Origin: DATEDA01 sp963744255
GTDB lineage: Bacteria > Pseudomonadota > Gammaproteobacteria > Burkholderiales > SG8-39
DNA: 64,000 nucleotides
Direction: 5' to 3'
Assembly: GCA_963744255.1 (NCBI GenBank)
Contig: CAVUSZ010000057.1
Span: forward strand, 1 to 64,000
The first letter of the stretch is position 1; every line of letters starts with the position of its first letter. Below, piece after piece: positions 27,578 to 36,245 of this stretch. A program made the position numbers and the translations under genes. Below the pieces are notes generated by a model. It was not told the origin of the DNA and did no database searches. It saw only the letters and a program-made list of their open reading frames with translations.

Positions 27578-29269
27578 ATGAAGAAGACGCCGATGGATAA
27601 GGTGACTGGCGCCGAGGTGCTGGCCGACATGCTCGCGGGCTACGGTGTTTCGCACGTCTTCATGGTTCCCGCGGTGCTGCGCCGCACGTTCGCCGAGATG
27701 GAACGGCGCACGAGTATCCGCCGGATCCACACCCACGGCGAGAAGTCCGCCGCGTACATGGCCGACGGCTATGCGCGCGCCTCGGGCCGACCGGGCGTGT
27801 GCATGGCTCAGGTGGTGGGCGCGCTCAATCTCGCCGCCGGCCTCCGCGACGCGTATCTCGCGCATTCGCCGGTGCTCGCCTTCACCGGCGGGCGCGAGCC
27901 GCAAACGAAGTTTCGTCAGGCCTATCAGGAGGTGGACGACGTCCCGGCGTTCGAGCCGGTCACGAAATGGAACGCGACGGTCGATGCGGTCGAGCGCTTT
28001 CCGGACATGGTGCGTCAGGCGTTCCGCGTCGCGGTCTCCGGCGCGCCGGGACCCGTGCATCTGCAGTTCCGCGGCAACGAGGGGCAGATCGACCAGGAAG
28101 AGGCGGAGATGGAAGCGCTCTGCGATCCGCAGTTCGCGCGCGTGCCGCCGTTCCGGCCCGAGCCCCAGCAAACGCACGTGCTCGCCGCACTCGCCGCGCT
28201 CCAGTCGGCCGAGCGGCCGGCAATCGTCGCGGGCGGGGGCGTCCGCGCATCCTGCGCCGGCCTCGAGCTCGTCGCGCTCGCCGAAAAGCTCGGCGTGCCG
28301 GTGGCGACCTCGCTGAACGGCAAGGACATCATCCCCGGCACCCATCCCCTGGCGGTCGGCGTCGTCGGGAGCTACTCGCGCGAAAGCGCGAACCGCGTCG
28401 TCGCCGGCGCCGATCTCGTCTGCTTCGTCGGCACCTCTGCCGGCGGCATGACGACCCACTTCTGGACAGTGCCGAAAGCCGGCGTGCGCGCGATCCAGAT
28501 CGACATCGACCCCGAGACGCCGGGCCGGAACTATCCGCTGGAGGTCGCGGTGCTCGGCGATGCGAAGACCGTGCTTGCGCGAATGCTCGAGCACGCCGAC
28601 CCGTCCACTGCCGAGCGCCGGCACGCCTGGCTCGAGACCACGCGGGCGATCTGCCGCGAGTGGTCCGAGAAATACCGCCCGCTGCTCGACTCGGACGCGG
28701 TGCCGATCCGTCCGGAGCGGATCTGCGCCGAGCTGACTCGGCACGTGCCCGACGACGCGATCGTCGTCGTCGACACCGGCCACGCCGGCATGTGGATGGG
28801 CGGGATGTACGACCTGCGCTCGCCGCGCCAGAGCTACCTGCGGAGCGCGGGGCATCTGGGGTGGGCGTTCCCCGCGGGGCTGGGCGCGAAGTGCGCCTGC
28901 CCCGACCGGCCGGTGGTGACCTTCACCGGCGACGCCGGCCTCTGGTATCACATCGGCGAGATCGAGACCGCGGTGCGGTGGAAGATGAACGCGGTCACCG
29001 TGGTCAACAACAACGCGAGCGGCAACCAGTCGAGGCGCGGCTTCGACCGCGCCTACGGCGGGCAGCAGACCGAGCAGGCGCGGGAGCTGTGGACGTTCAA
29101 CCGCGTCGACTTCGCCCGGATCGCGGAGGAGATGGGAGCGCTCGGAATCAGGGTCGAGCGCCCCGGTGACATCGCGCCTGCGCTCGAGCGGGCACTCGCG
29201 TCCGGGAGGCCGGCGGTGATCGACATCGTGACGGATATCGACGCGATCGCGCCGACGGCGGTAGCGTAG
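27578..29269 (+). CDS. Thiamine-pyrophosphate-dependent enzyme (acetolactate synthase-like)
   Basis: A 563-residue member of the TPP enzyme superfamily. The N-terminal pyrimidine-binding domain has the catalytic glutamate E55 in HTHGEKSAAYMADGYARA. The central domain (190-330) follows, then the C-terminal pyrophosphate domain with GDAGLWYHIGEIE ... NNN at about 451-480. These enzymes decarboxylate 2-oxo acids or join them to aldehydes; the exact reaction is not evident. Start 27578 has AGGAAG upstream. It is divergent from the cyclase gene, with 71 bases between the two starts. Confidence 0.85.
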   Translation: MKKTPMDKVTGAEVLADMLAGYGVSHVFMVPAVLRRTFAEMERRTSIRRIHTHGEKSAAYMADGYARASGRPGVCMAQVVGALNLAAGLRDAYLAHSPVLAFTGGREPQTKFRQAYQEVDDVPAFEPVTKWNATVDAVERFPDMVRQAFRVAVSGAPGPVHLQFRGNEGQIDQEEAEMEALCDPQFARVPPFRPEPQQTHVLAALAALQSAERPAIVAGGGVRASCAGLELVALAEKLGVPVATSLNGKDIIPGTHPLAVGVVGSYSRESANRVVAGADLVCFVGTSAGGMTTHFWTVPKAGVRAIQIDIDPETPGRNYPLEVAVLGDAKTVLARMLEHADPSTAERRHAWLETTRAICREWSEKYRPLLDSDAVPIRPERICAELTRHVPDDAIVVVDTGHAGMWMGGMYDLRSPRQSYLRSAGHLGWAFPAGLGAKCACPDRPVVTFTGDAGLWYHIGEIETAVRWKMNAVTVVNNNASGNQSRRGFDRAYGGQQTEQARELWTFNRVDFARIAEEMGALGIRVERPGDIAPALERALASGRPAVIDIVTDIDAIAPTAVA

Positions 29270-29283
29270 TCCGCCTCGCGGCC

Positions 29284-29335
29284 TTGACTGCCACCCCGTG
29301 GCGCGCTACGCTCTGTAGTATCTCTTTTGTGATAC
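29284..29335 (+). promoter_or_regulatory. Promoter and operator of the RHH/ParE toxin-antitoxin operon
   Basis: TTGACT (29284-29289) and TACGCT (29307-29312) are 17 bp apart, a good sigma70 promoter. Just downstream lies the inverted repeat GTATC (29318-29322) / GATAC (29331-29335). This is a plausible operator for the antitoxin, 11 bases before its start codon. Confidence 0.6.
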
Positions 29336-29346
29336 ATCAGGCGAAT

Positions 29347-29625
29347 ATGCCCGTCTCCTTGCGTCTCCCCGAAACCGTCAGGAAGCGCATCGCGAAGCTC
29401 GCTAAGGCGCAGGACCTGACGCCGCACGGGTTCATGCTCGAGGCAATCCGCGAGAAGCTCGAAGCCGAGGAGGCGCGGGCGGCGTTCCATGCCGAAGCCG
29501 AACGCAGGCTCACGCGGATGAGGAAGACCGGTACCGGCATTCCAGCGGACGAAGTGTTCGAGTACCTGAAGCGGCGCGCCGAAGGGGCGGCGGTCAAGCG
29601 GCCGAAACCGCGCAAGATCGTGTGA
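29347..29625 (+). CDS. Ribbon-helix-helix antitoxin
   Basis: A 92-residue protein. Residues 1-40 (MPVSLRLPETVRKRIAKLAK) fit a ribbon-helix-helix DNA-binding domain, followed by a charged helical tail that would wrap the toxin. It neutralises the ParE-like toxin and represses the operon. ATG 29347 is chosen over an upstream in-frame start because the upstream part covers the promoter. Its stop overlaps the toxin's GTG start (GTGA), the classical coupling of these pairs. Confidence 0.82.
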   Translation: MPVSLRLPETVRKRIAKLAKAQDLTPHGFMLEAIREKLEAEEARAAFHAEAERRLTRMRKTGTGIPADEVFEYLKRRAEGAAVKRPKPRKIV

Positions 29626-29918
29626 TCGTCTTCGATATCGAGGCGCTCGACGATCTCGAGCGCATCTTCGAGTTCAACTTCGAGCGCGACCCGGCAACGG
29701 CGCTCGAGCACATCGACAAGGTGCGCAGCGCGGTGCTCATTCTGGACGCGCACCCCGAGATCGGGCGTCCGGCAGGGCGCGGCTCCTCCCTGCGCGAGCT
29801 GATCATTTCACACGGCAAGACGGGCTACGTTGCACTCTACGAGTATTCGCCGATTGAGAAACTTGTCCGCATTGTTGCCGTCCGACACCAGCGCGAGGCC
29901 GGCTACCGCGGGCGGTAA
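29622..29918 (+). CDS. RelE/ParE-superfamily toxin
   Basis: A 98-residue small toxin. The C-terminal half, RELIISHGKTGYVALYEYSP then KLVRIVAVRHQREAGYRG, is the ParE pattern. ParE proteins inhibit DNA gyrase, whereas RelE proteins cut mRNA; the ending favours ParE. Start is GTG 29622 overlapping the antitoxin stop. Both genes are intact, so the pair may be active. Its last bases overlap a remnant on the other strand. Confidence 0.85.
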   Translation: MIVFDIEALDDLERIFEFNFERDPATALEHIDKVRSAVLILDAHPEIGRPAGRGSSLRELIISHGKTGYVALYEYSPIEKLVRIVAVRHQREAGYRGR

Positions 29919-30013
29919 GACCGCCGTTTGCCGGTTAGGCCGAGCAGCCGCCGCGCGTTGCCCGCCAGGACGAGCTCGCGCGAGCGGTCGAGCGCGACGG
30001 CGAGCGCCGGATG
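29903..30013 (-). pseudogene. Amidohydrolase gene, 3' fragment
   Basis: 36 codons ending at 29903 (RELVLAGNARRLLGL) match the conserved C terminus of amidohydrolase-2 enzymes. Nothing upstream on this strand continues the protein; the fragment abuts a plus-strand LysR fragment near 30010. Confidence 0.45.
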
Positions 30014-30139
30014 CTGACGGCGCCGCGCACGGTCATGACCGACGACCGCGAGGGACTGATCGCCGCAGTCCTCGCGGGTGGCGGGCTGACGCGAATCGGC
30101 ATGTTCGAACCGGCGCTGACCACGTCGGGGCGGCTGCAG
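30011..30139 (+). pseudogene. LysR-type regulator gene, 3' fragment
   Basis: About 43 codons (DREGLIAAVLAGGGLTRIGM, FEPALTTSGRLQ) match the effector domain near the C terminus of a LysR regulator. The helix-turn-helix half and the natural end are absent. Together with the adjacent amidohydrolase tail it marks a deletion scar upstream of the aldolase gene. Confidence 0.45.
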
Positions 30140-30209
30140 GCGCAGTGCCGCTTTCGGAGTACATTGACGCTCCCGCGGAGCACTCGGACGCCGACCATCG
30201 AGACGGATC

Positions 30210-31052
30210 ATGAGCAAAGCCAAGGTCACCGACCTGCGCAACGCCTACCCCGACCTCGCCCCCGACAAGGACTACCCGCCGCTCAAGTTCAAGTCGCTCA
30301 AGGGCAAGGTGAGCGCGGCAGAATGGGAGGCGCGCGTCGACTGCGCCTGCGCGTACCGCCTGGTGCGGATCTTCGGCATGGACGACCTCGTCTACAACCA
30401 CATCTCGGCGCGGATCCCCGATACCGAGGCGTTCCTGCTGAACCCGATGGGACTCATGTACGACGAGATCTGCGCCTCGTCACTGATCAAAGTCGACCTC
30501 GAAGGCAGCGTGCTGTGGGAGCCGGAGTTCCCGGCGGGCCTAGGCTACAAGTTCAACCCGGCGGGCTATGTGATCCACAGCGCCGTGCACGGGGCGAAGC
30601 CCGACATCCACTGCGTGATCCACACCCACTCGCTCGCCGGCATGGCGGTGGGAGCACTTAAGCAGGGCCTGCTGCCGATGACCCAGACCGCGTTGCGTTT
30701 CACCAAGGTCGCCTATCACGATTACGAGGGCGTCGCCCTGGAGCTGGACGAGCGAGCGCGCCTGATCGCAGACCTCGGCGACTGCGACGTGATGCTTCTG
30801 CGCAACCACGGCGTGCTCGCGATCGGGGCGACGGTGGCGCAGGCGTTCAACAACTGCTACCGCCTCGAGCGCGCGTGCCGGTCGCAGCTGATGGCGATGG
30901 CGTCCAGCGACGCCCTCGTGCTGCCGTCGCGAGAAGTGATCGACAAGACCAACCACCTCTACCAGCCGAACGTCCGCCGGCCATACGGCGAGCTCGAGTG
31001 GCCGGCCATGCGGCGGCTCGCCGACCGGATCGATCCGTCGTACAGGAACTGA
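30210..31052 (+). CDS. Class II aldolase/adducin family protein
   Basis: A 280-residue zinc enzyme of the fuculose-phosphate aldolase family. Zinc ligands are visible in CVIHTHSLAG (H138, H140) and LLRNHGVL (about H200), and the substrate loop in VYNHISARIPD. Members act as aldolases, decarboxylases or epimerases on hydroxy-acids or sugar phosphates. It starts at ATG 30210 (MSKAKVTDLR) after the LysR scrap and is followed by MmgE/PrpD, CoA transferase and acyl-CoA dehydrogenase on the same strand, so it is probably part of one catabolic operon. Confidence 0.85.
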   Translation: MSKAKVTDLRNAYPDLAPDKDYPPLKFKSLKGKVSAAEWEARVDCACAYRLVRIFGMDDLVYNHISARIPDTEAFLLNPMGLMYDEICASSLIKVDLEGSVLWEPEFPAGLGYKFNPAGYVIHSAVHGAKPDIHCVIHTHSLAGMAVGALKQGLLPMTQTALRFTKVAYHDYEGVALELDERARLIADLGDCDVMLLRNHGVLAIGATVAQAFNNCYRLERACRSQLMAMASSDALVLPSREVIDKTNHLYQPNVRRPYGELEWPAMRRLADRIDPSYRN

Positions 31053-31107
31053 TGCTGCACGTGCTTCTGTTCGCGCCCGCGCTCGGCTCGGGCGCGAAGG
31101 TCGACTG

Positions 31108-32433
31108 ATGCACGTCGTCGAGCGGTTCGCCGCGTTCGCGGAAGCGTTCCGCCACCAGCCGCTCGCGCCGGAGGTGCTGCATCACGCGAAGCGCGCAGTG
31201 ATCGACTGGTACGCGGCGCTGCTCCCCGGCGCCGTCGTGGCGCCTGCGACCGCGCTCGAACGCGCGCTCGCCGAGGAGCTCGACCGCGGCGAGGCGCGCC
31301 TGGCGCTCGGCAGGCGGGCGACCGTGCGCGCGGCGGCGCTGATCAACGGCTCGGCGGCCCACACCGTCGAGGTCGACGACATCTTCCGCGACGGGATTTA
31401 TCACCCGGGCGCGCCGACGATTCCCGCGGCGCTCGCGCTCGCGCAAGCGCGCCGCGCGAGCGGCGAAGCGTTCCTGCGCGGCGTGATCGTCGGCTACGAG
31501 ATCTCGACACGCATCGGCGCAGCCATGGGGCGCGCGCACTACCGCTACTGGCACAACACCGGCACGATCGGCTGTTTCGGCGCCGCTGCCGCCGCCGCCG
31601 AGCTCGTCGGCCTCGACCGGACGCGCTTCGCGCACGCGCTCGCGACCGTCGCCACCTTCTCCGCCGGGCTGCAGCAGGCGTTCCGCATGGACTCGTTGTC
31701 GAAGCCGCTGCACGCGGGCCGCGCGGCGGAGGCCGGCGTCACCGCCGCGCTCGCGGCGGCCGAGGGCGTGACCGGCTCGCTCGACGTGCTGGAGGGCGAA
31801 GCGGGCTACGGCCGCGCGATGGGCGACGGCCCCGATTGGGACAAGGCGGTCGCCACGCTCGGGCGCGACTTCCACATCACGCGCATGACCTTCAAAAATC
31901 ACGCCTGCTGCGGTCACACCTTCGCCGCGATCGACGGTGCGCTTGCGGTTCAATCGAAACTCGGGGTCGCGGCCCGCGACATCCAGCGCGTCCGCGTCGG
32001 CACCTACCGGGCGGGCCCCGAGGTGGCGCACTATGAGAATCCGCGGACGCCGGCGGAGGCGCGCTTCTCGCTCAAGTACGTCGTCGCCTCGGCGCTCGCT
32101 CACGGCAGCGTGCGGCTGGCGGCGTTCGAGCCGGCACGACTGGGGGATGCGGTCACGCGCGATCTCATGCGGCGCGTCGATGTCGCGATCGATCCCGAGC
32201 TGGACGCGACCTTCCCCGGCCAGCGCGCCGCGCGCGTCGCGATCCTCGCGCGCGACGGCCGGCGTGGCGAGCACCTCCAGCCGACACGCAAGGGCGACCC
32301 CGATGCCCCGCTTTCCGACGCAGAGCTGGAGCAGAAGTATCTCGAGCTCGCCGCACCCGTGATCGGCGACGGCCGCGCGCGGACGCTGCTCGCGCGACTC
32401 TGGCGGCTGGAGCAGGAAGCGGTCGCAGCGTGA
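31108..32433 (+). CDS. MmgE/PrpD family protein
   Basis: A 441-residue protein of the 2-methylcitrate dehydratase (PrpD)/MmgE/immune-responsive gene 1 superfamily. Typical motifs are NGSAAHTVEVDDIF, HPGAPTIPAALALAQ, SLSKPLHAGRAAEAGV and NHACCGHTFAAID. Members dehydrate or decarboxylate tricarboxylic or related acids. No methylcitrate synthase is nearby, so propionate metabolism is not indicated; a role in the surrounding acyl-CoA route is more likely. Start at ATG 31108. Confidence 0.87.
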   Translation: MHVVERFAAFAEAFRHQPLAPEVLHHAKRAVIDWYAALLPGAVVAPATALERALAEELDRGEARLALGRRATVRAAALINGSAAHTVEVDDIFRDGIYHPGAPTIPAALALAQARRASGEAFLRGVIVGYEISTRIGAAMGRAHYRYWHNTGTIGCFGAAAAAAELVGLDRTRFAHALATVATFSAGLQQAFRMDSLSKPLHAGRAAEAGVTAALAAAEGVTGSLDVLEGEAGYGRAMGDGPDWDKAVATLGRDFHITRMTFKNHACCGHTFAAIDGALAVQSKLGVAARDIQRVRVGTYRAGPEVAHYENPRTPAEARFSLKYVVASALAHGSVRLAAFEPARLGDAVTRDLMRRVDVAIDPELDATFPGQRAARVAILARDGRRGEHLQPTRKGDPDAPLSDAELEQKYLELAAPVIGDGRARTLLARLWRLEQEAVAA

Positions 32434-32529
32434 TGTTCGCACAGACCCTCTTCGCCCCGCGCGCGGTGGCGCACGTCGGCGCGTCCGGGTCGTCGCGGCG
32501 GACGGTCTCGTATTGTTGAAGGGCTGGGA

Positions 32530-33909
32530 ATGCCGCTCGCCGCGCTGCGCGAGATCCTGGAGGCTGCGGACTTCCGTCCCGCGGAACCGCCGGACATCCA
32601 CGGCGCGGATCCGGTCCTGCGCACGCGCTACCGCGTGGGTACCGCCGGCGCCGCCGCACTCGGCGCGCTCGGGCTCGCTGCCGCTGAGCTGTGGCGACTC
32701 CGGGTCGGGCGCGGCCAGCACGTCGCGGTGGACTTGCGCGCGGCCGCGGTGTCGTTGCGCAGCTCGCGCTACCTTCGCATCGACGGCAAGGCACCGCCGC
32801 TCTGGGACCCGCTCAGCGGTTTCTACCCGGTCCGCGACGGCTGGATCAGCATTCACTGCAACTTCGCCAACCATCGGGAAGCGGCGCTCGGGGTCCTCGG
32901 AACGGCGGCTGATCGCGCCGCCGCGGAGCAAGCAAGTCGTACCTGGGAGGGCATCGCGCTCGAGGACGCGATACACGCGGACGCGGGCTGTGCCGGATTC
33001 GTCCGGTCGGAGGCGGAGTGGGCGCAGCATCCGCACGCGCACGCCGTGGCCGGGCAGCCGCTCCTGGAGATCGAGCGCATCGGCGATGCGCCGCCCGAGC
33101 CGCTGCCGGCGAGCGCGCGCCCGCTTGCCGGCGTGCGCGTCCTCGACCTCACGCGCGTGCTCGCGGGGCCGACCTGCGCGCGCAGCCTCGCCGAGCATGG
33201 CGCCGACGTGCTGAAGATCAGCGCGGCGCACCTGCCCGACTCCGGTCCGATCGAGCTCGACACCGGCATCGGCAAGCTTTCCGCGCGCCTCGATCTGCGG
33301 ACGACGGCGGGCGTGCACGCCTTGCGCGCGCTCGCCCGCGACGCCGACGTGTTCTCGCAGTCGTACCGGCCGGGCGCGCTCGCCGCGCGCGGGTTCTCGC
33401 CGCAGGCCCTCGCCGAGCTCAGGCCGGGAATCGTCTGCGTCTCGCTCAGCGCGTGGGGCGGCACAGGGCCGTGGCGCGAGCGCCGCGGCTTCGACAGCAT
33501 CGTGCAGTCGGTGAGCGGCATGGCGCTCGCCTCTGGCGAGGGCGGCAAGCCGCAGCTCCTGCCGGTGTCCGCCATCGACTACGTGAGCGGTTATCTGATG
33601 GCGTTCGGCGCGATGGCGGCGCTCGCGCGCCGCGCCCAGGTCGGCGGCAGTTGGCTGGTGCGCGTCGCGCTCGCCCGGGTAGGCCGCTGGATCGTCGATC
33701 GCGGCACGCTACCCGAGAGCGTCTGGCGTGGAGTTCCGGAAGACCTCCCGCCGGAGGAGCTCGCACCGCTGTTGGGCGAGATGGACGCTCCGGACGGCCG
33801 AATCAGGTACCTGCGTCCGGTCGTGCGGCTATCGGACACCCCGCCTTGCTGGAGCCGGCCGCCGGTGCCGCTCGACTACCATCGGCCCGAGTGGCCGCCG
33901 CGCGCATAG
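32530..33909 (+). CDS. CaiB/BaiF-type CoA transferase with extended N-terminal half
   Basis: A 459-residue family III CoA transferase that moves CoA between organic acids. The motif LAGVRVLDLTRVLAGPTCAR, normally at the very N terminus, begins only at about residue 200. The preceding part (RVGRGQHVAVDLRAAAVSLR, PLSGFYPVRDGWISIH) resembles the central region of the same family. The domain order is therefore permuted or duplicated compared with the classic 400-residue enzyme. The ATG at 32530 follows GAAGGG. It lies 11 bases upstream of the acyl-CoA dehydrogenase. Confidence 0.8.
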   Translation: MPLAALREILEAADFRPAEPPDIHGADPVLRTRYRVGTAGAAALGALGLAAAELWRLRVGRGQHVAVDLRAAAVSLRSSRYLRIDGKAPPLWDPLSGFYPVRDGWISIHCNFANHREAALGVLGTAADRAAAEQASRTWEGIALEDAIHADAGCAGFVRSEAEWAQHPHAHAVAGQPLLEIERIGDAPPEPLPASARPLAGVRVLDLTRVLAGPTCARSLAEHGADVLKISAAHLPDSGPIELDTGIGKLSARLDLRTTAGVHALRALARDADVFSQSYRPGALAARGFSPQALAELRPGIVCVSLSAWGGTGPWRERRGFDSIVQSVSGMALASGEGGKPQLLPVSAIDYVSGYLMAFGAMAALARRAQVGGSWLVRVALARVGRWIVDRGTLPESVWRGVPEDLPPEELAPLLGEMDAPDGRIRYLRPVVRLSDTPPCWSRPPVPLDYHRPEWPPRA

Positions 33910-33920
33910 GAGCACCCGCC

Positions 33921-35072
33921 ATGGATTTTCGATTCACGCGGGAGCAGGAAGCGTTCCGCGACTCGGTGCGCCGGTTCGCGGAAAAGCATCTCGCGAGCGG
34001 CGCGCGCGACCGGGCGCACGCGGCCGCGTACCCCTGGGATGTCTCGCGGCTGATGGCGAAGCAGGGCCTCCTCGGCATCACGATCGCGGAGGCCGACGGC
34101 GGCCAGGGCGGCGCGCTGATGGACGCAGTGATCGCGATCGAAGCGGCCGCCTCCGTCTGCCCACGGAGCGCCGACGTCGTGCAAGCGGGTAACTTCGGGC
34201 CGATCCGCGTGCTCGCCGAATACGGCACCCGGCTGCAGAAGGAGCGCTTTCTGAAGCGCCTACTCGCTGGCGAAGGCGTCATCAGCGTGGGCATGACCGA
34301 GCCCGAAGCGGGCTCGGCGGTTACCGACCTCACCACTACCGCGACGGTCGACGGCGACGGGTACCGGATCAGCGGCTCCAAAGTCTTCACTACGCACGCG
34401 CCGTACGCCGACGTGATCCTCGCCTACGTGCGGTTCGGGCCGGGCATCGGCGGGATCGGCTCGGTGCTCGTCGACACCGAGGCCGAGGGCGTCCGCTTCG
34501 GCCAGCGCTCGACGTTCATGTCGGGCGAGGAATGGGCGCAGATCTACTTCGAGAACGTGTACGTCCCGTGCGAGATGGTCGTGCTGAAGGAAGGCGGCTT
34601 CAAGAAGCAAATCGCCGGGTTCAATGTCGAGCGCATCGGCAACACCGCGCGCTCGCTCGCGCTCGGTCGCTATGCCTACGAGGCCGCGCGCCAGTGGGCG
34701 ATGCAGCGCAAGCAGTTCGGGCGACTCCTGTGCGAGTTCCAGGGGCTGCAGTGGAAGTTCGCCGACATGAAGATGAAGCTCGACGCCGGCCAGCTCCTGC
34801 TCTATCGCGCGGCCGCGAACGCCGACCGCGGCTTCCCGTCGGCGGAGGAGACCGCGATCGCCAAGGCCTACTGCAACCAGGCCGGCTTCGACGTCGCCAA
34901 CGAGGCGCTGCAGGTGATGGGCGGCCTCGGCTACAGCCGGGAAGCGCTCGTGGAGTACTGCGTGCGGCGCTGCCGCGGCTGGATGATCGCCGGCGGGTCG
35001 ATCGAGATCCTCAAGAACCGGATCGCGGAGAGCGTGTTCGAGCGAACGTTTTCGCAGCGCCCGGGGGCGTGA
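33921..35072 (+). CDS. Acyl-CoA dehydrogenase
   Basis: A 383-residue FAD enzyme that introduces a 2,3 double bond into an acyl-CoA. Conserved parts are MDFRFTREQEAFRDSVRRFA, SVGMTEPEAGSAVTDL (flavin/substrate site, about 114-129), RKQFGRLLCEFQGLQ and the C-terminal QVMGGLGYSREALVEYCVR. AGGAG lies upstream of ATG 33921. Last gene of the 30.2-35.1 kb catabolic operon; the CoA transferase upstream would supply its substrate. Confidence 0.9.
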   Translation: MDFRFTREQEAFRDSVRRFAEKHLASGARDRAHAAAYPWDVSRLMAKQGLLGITIAEADGGQGGALMDAVIAIEAAASVCPRSADVVQAGNFGPIRVLAEYGTRLQKERFLKRLLAGEGVISVGMTEPEAGSAVTDLTTTATVDGDGYRISGSKVFTTHAPYADVILAYVRFGPGIGGIGSVLVDTEAEGVRFGQRSTFMSGEEWAQIYFENVYVPCEMVVLKEGGFKKQIAGFNVERIGNTARSLALGRYAYEAARQWAMQRKQFGRLLCEFQGLQWKFADMKMKLDAGQLLLYRAAANADRGFPSAEETAIAKAYCNQAGFDVANEALQVMGGLGYSREALVEYCVRRCRGWMIAGGSIEILKNRIAESVFERTFSQRPGA

Positions 35073-35124
35073 GCAAGGGTATGGTCGGGCGGGAGGCCGC
35101 CCGATGAGCGGACGGCGCGGCGGA

Positions 35125-36102
35125 TCACTCGACCCGGATCCCGGATACCGCCACGACCTCGGTCCACCGGGCGACTTCCTCGCGCAGGAGCTTCTCGAAC
35201 GCCTCCGGTGTGCTGCCGACCGGGTCGGCGCCCTGATCGAGCAGGCGCTGCCTCATCTCCGGCGAGCGTGCGATCTTCCCGATCGCGTTTGACAGCGTGT
35301 CGACGATGTCGCGCGGTGTCGCGGCCGGCGCGAGCACGCCGTACCAGACTCCGACCGCCCCCCCGGACAGCCGCGCCTCGTTCATGGTCGGAACGTCCGG
35401 CATCAGTTCCGAACGCTGCTCGCCGGTCATGGCGAGGGGGCGCAGGCGGCCCGCCCTGACCTGCTGGAGGATCGCCGGAATGTTGGCGAAGGTCATGTCG
35501 ACCTCGCCGCCCATCACTGCGGCGAGCGAAGGGGCGGTGCCCTTGAAGGGCACGTGCACGATGCTCGTGCCGGTCCGCAGCTTGAACAGCTCGCCGGACA
35601 TATGCTGGGTCGTCCCCGACCCCGCCGACGAGTAGTTCAGCACGCCCGGCCTGGCGCGCGCCAGCGCGATCAGCTCTTCCAGCGTCCGCGCCTGCACGCC
35701 GTTGCTGACGACGAGAACGTTCGGCGCTTCGGCGAACAACGACACCGCCGCGAGGTCGCGCAGCGTGTCGTACGGAAGCTTCCTGTACAGCGCCATGTTG
35801 ATCGCAACGGTCGAGGTGCCGACCAGCAGCGTGTAGCCGTCGGGCGCGGATCGCGCGACGAACTCGTTGGCGATGTTGGTCGCGGCGCCCGGTCGGTTCT
35901 CGACCACTGCCGACTGGCCGAGGAGGTCAGGGAGCTTCGACGCGATCAGCCGCGCCATGATGTCGGTGCCACCGCCCGGCGTGAACCCCACCACGATCCG
36001 GATCGGTTTGCTCGGAAACGGTTGCTGGGCCTCCGCAACCGTCGCCGCCAGCACACAGCCGAGCAACAATGCCGCGATGCGCATACCGCGTTCTGCGCCC
36101 AT
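35125..36102 (-). CDS. Second Bug/TctC-family solute receptor
   Basis: A 325-residue periplasmic binding protein. The signal peptide is at 1-25 (MRIAALLLGCVLAATVAEAQ); then PFPSKPIRIVVGFTPGGGTD, ENRPGAATNIANEF and RSAPDGYTLLVG. GGGAGGGG seven bases upstream supports ATG 36102. Convergent with the acyl-CoA dehydrogenase and divergent from the large FAD oxidoreductase. It probably imports the acid handled by the neighbouring operon. No TctA/TctB membrane genes occur in the window. Confidence 0.9.
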   Translation of the reverse strand: MGAERGMRIAALLLGCVLAATVAEAQQPFPSKPIRIVVGFTPGGGTDIMARLIASKLPDLLGQSAVVENRPGAATNIANEFVARSAPDGYTLLVGTSTVAINMALYRKLPYDTLRDLAAVSLFAEAPNVLVVSNGVQARTLEELIALARARPGVLNYSSAGSGTTQHMSGELFKLRTGTSIVHVPFKGTAPSLAAVMGGEVDMTFANIPAILQQVRAGRLRPLAMTGEQRSELMPDVPTMNEARLSGGAVGVWYGVLAPAATPRDIVDTLSNAIGKIARSPEMRQRLLDQGADPVGSTPEAFEKLLREEVARWTEVVAVSGIRVE

Positions 36103-36186
36103 CGTCCCCTCCCTGGGCGGCGCGGCTCACACCGCCCGGACCCGAGCGGCATTCTACCCACCCGAGCGGGTCGACCGCAGGGCCGT

Positions 36187-36202
36187 CACGCCGATCGGCG
36201 TG
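36187..36202. promoter_or_regulatory. Perfect 16-bp palindrome, candidate operator
   Basis: CACGCCGATCGGCGTG lies in the 143-base divergent region between the TctC receptor and the FAD/Fe-S oxidoreductase, 44 bases before the latter's start. A perfect 16-bp palindrome here suggests a regulator site, but its regulator is not identifiable. Confidence 0.4.
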
Positions 36203-36245
36203 CCCGCCCGACGGGCTTGTTGCAGCGCAGTAGTAGAATCGTCGC

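Noticed and set aside
32434..32529. Short open frame between MmgE/PrpD and the CoA transferase
   Set aside because: Under 30 codons, no ribosome site and no recognisable sequence.
30847..33318. Minus-strand open frame of 823 codons
   Set aside because: Antisense to MmgE/PrpD and CoA transferase genes that have strong motifs; composition is typical of a GC-rich shadow.
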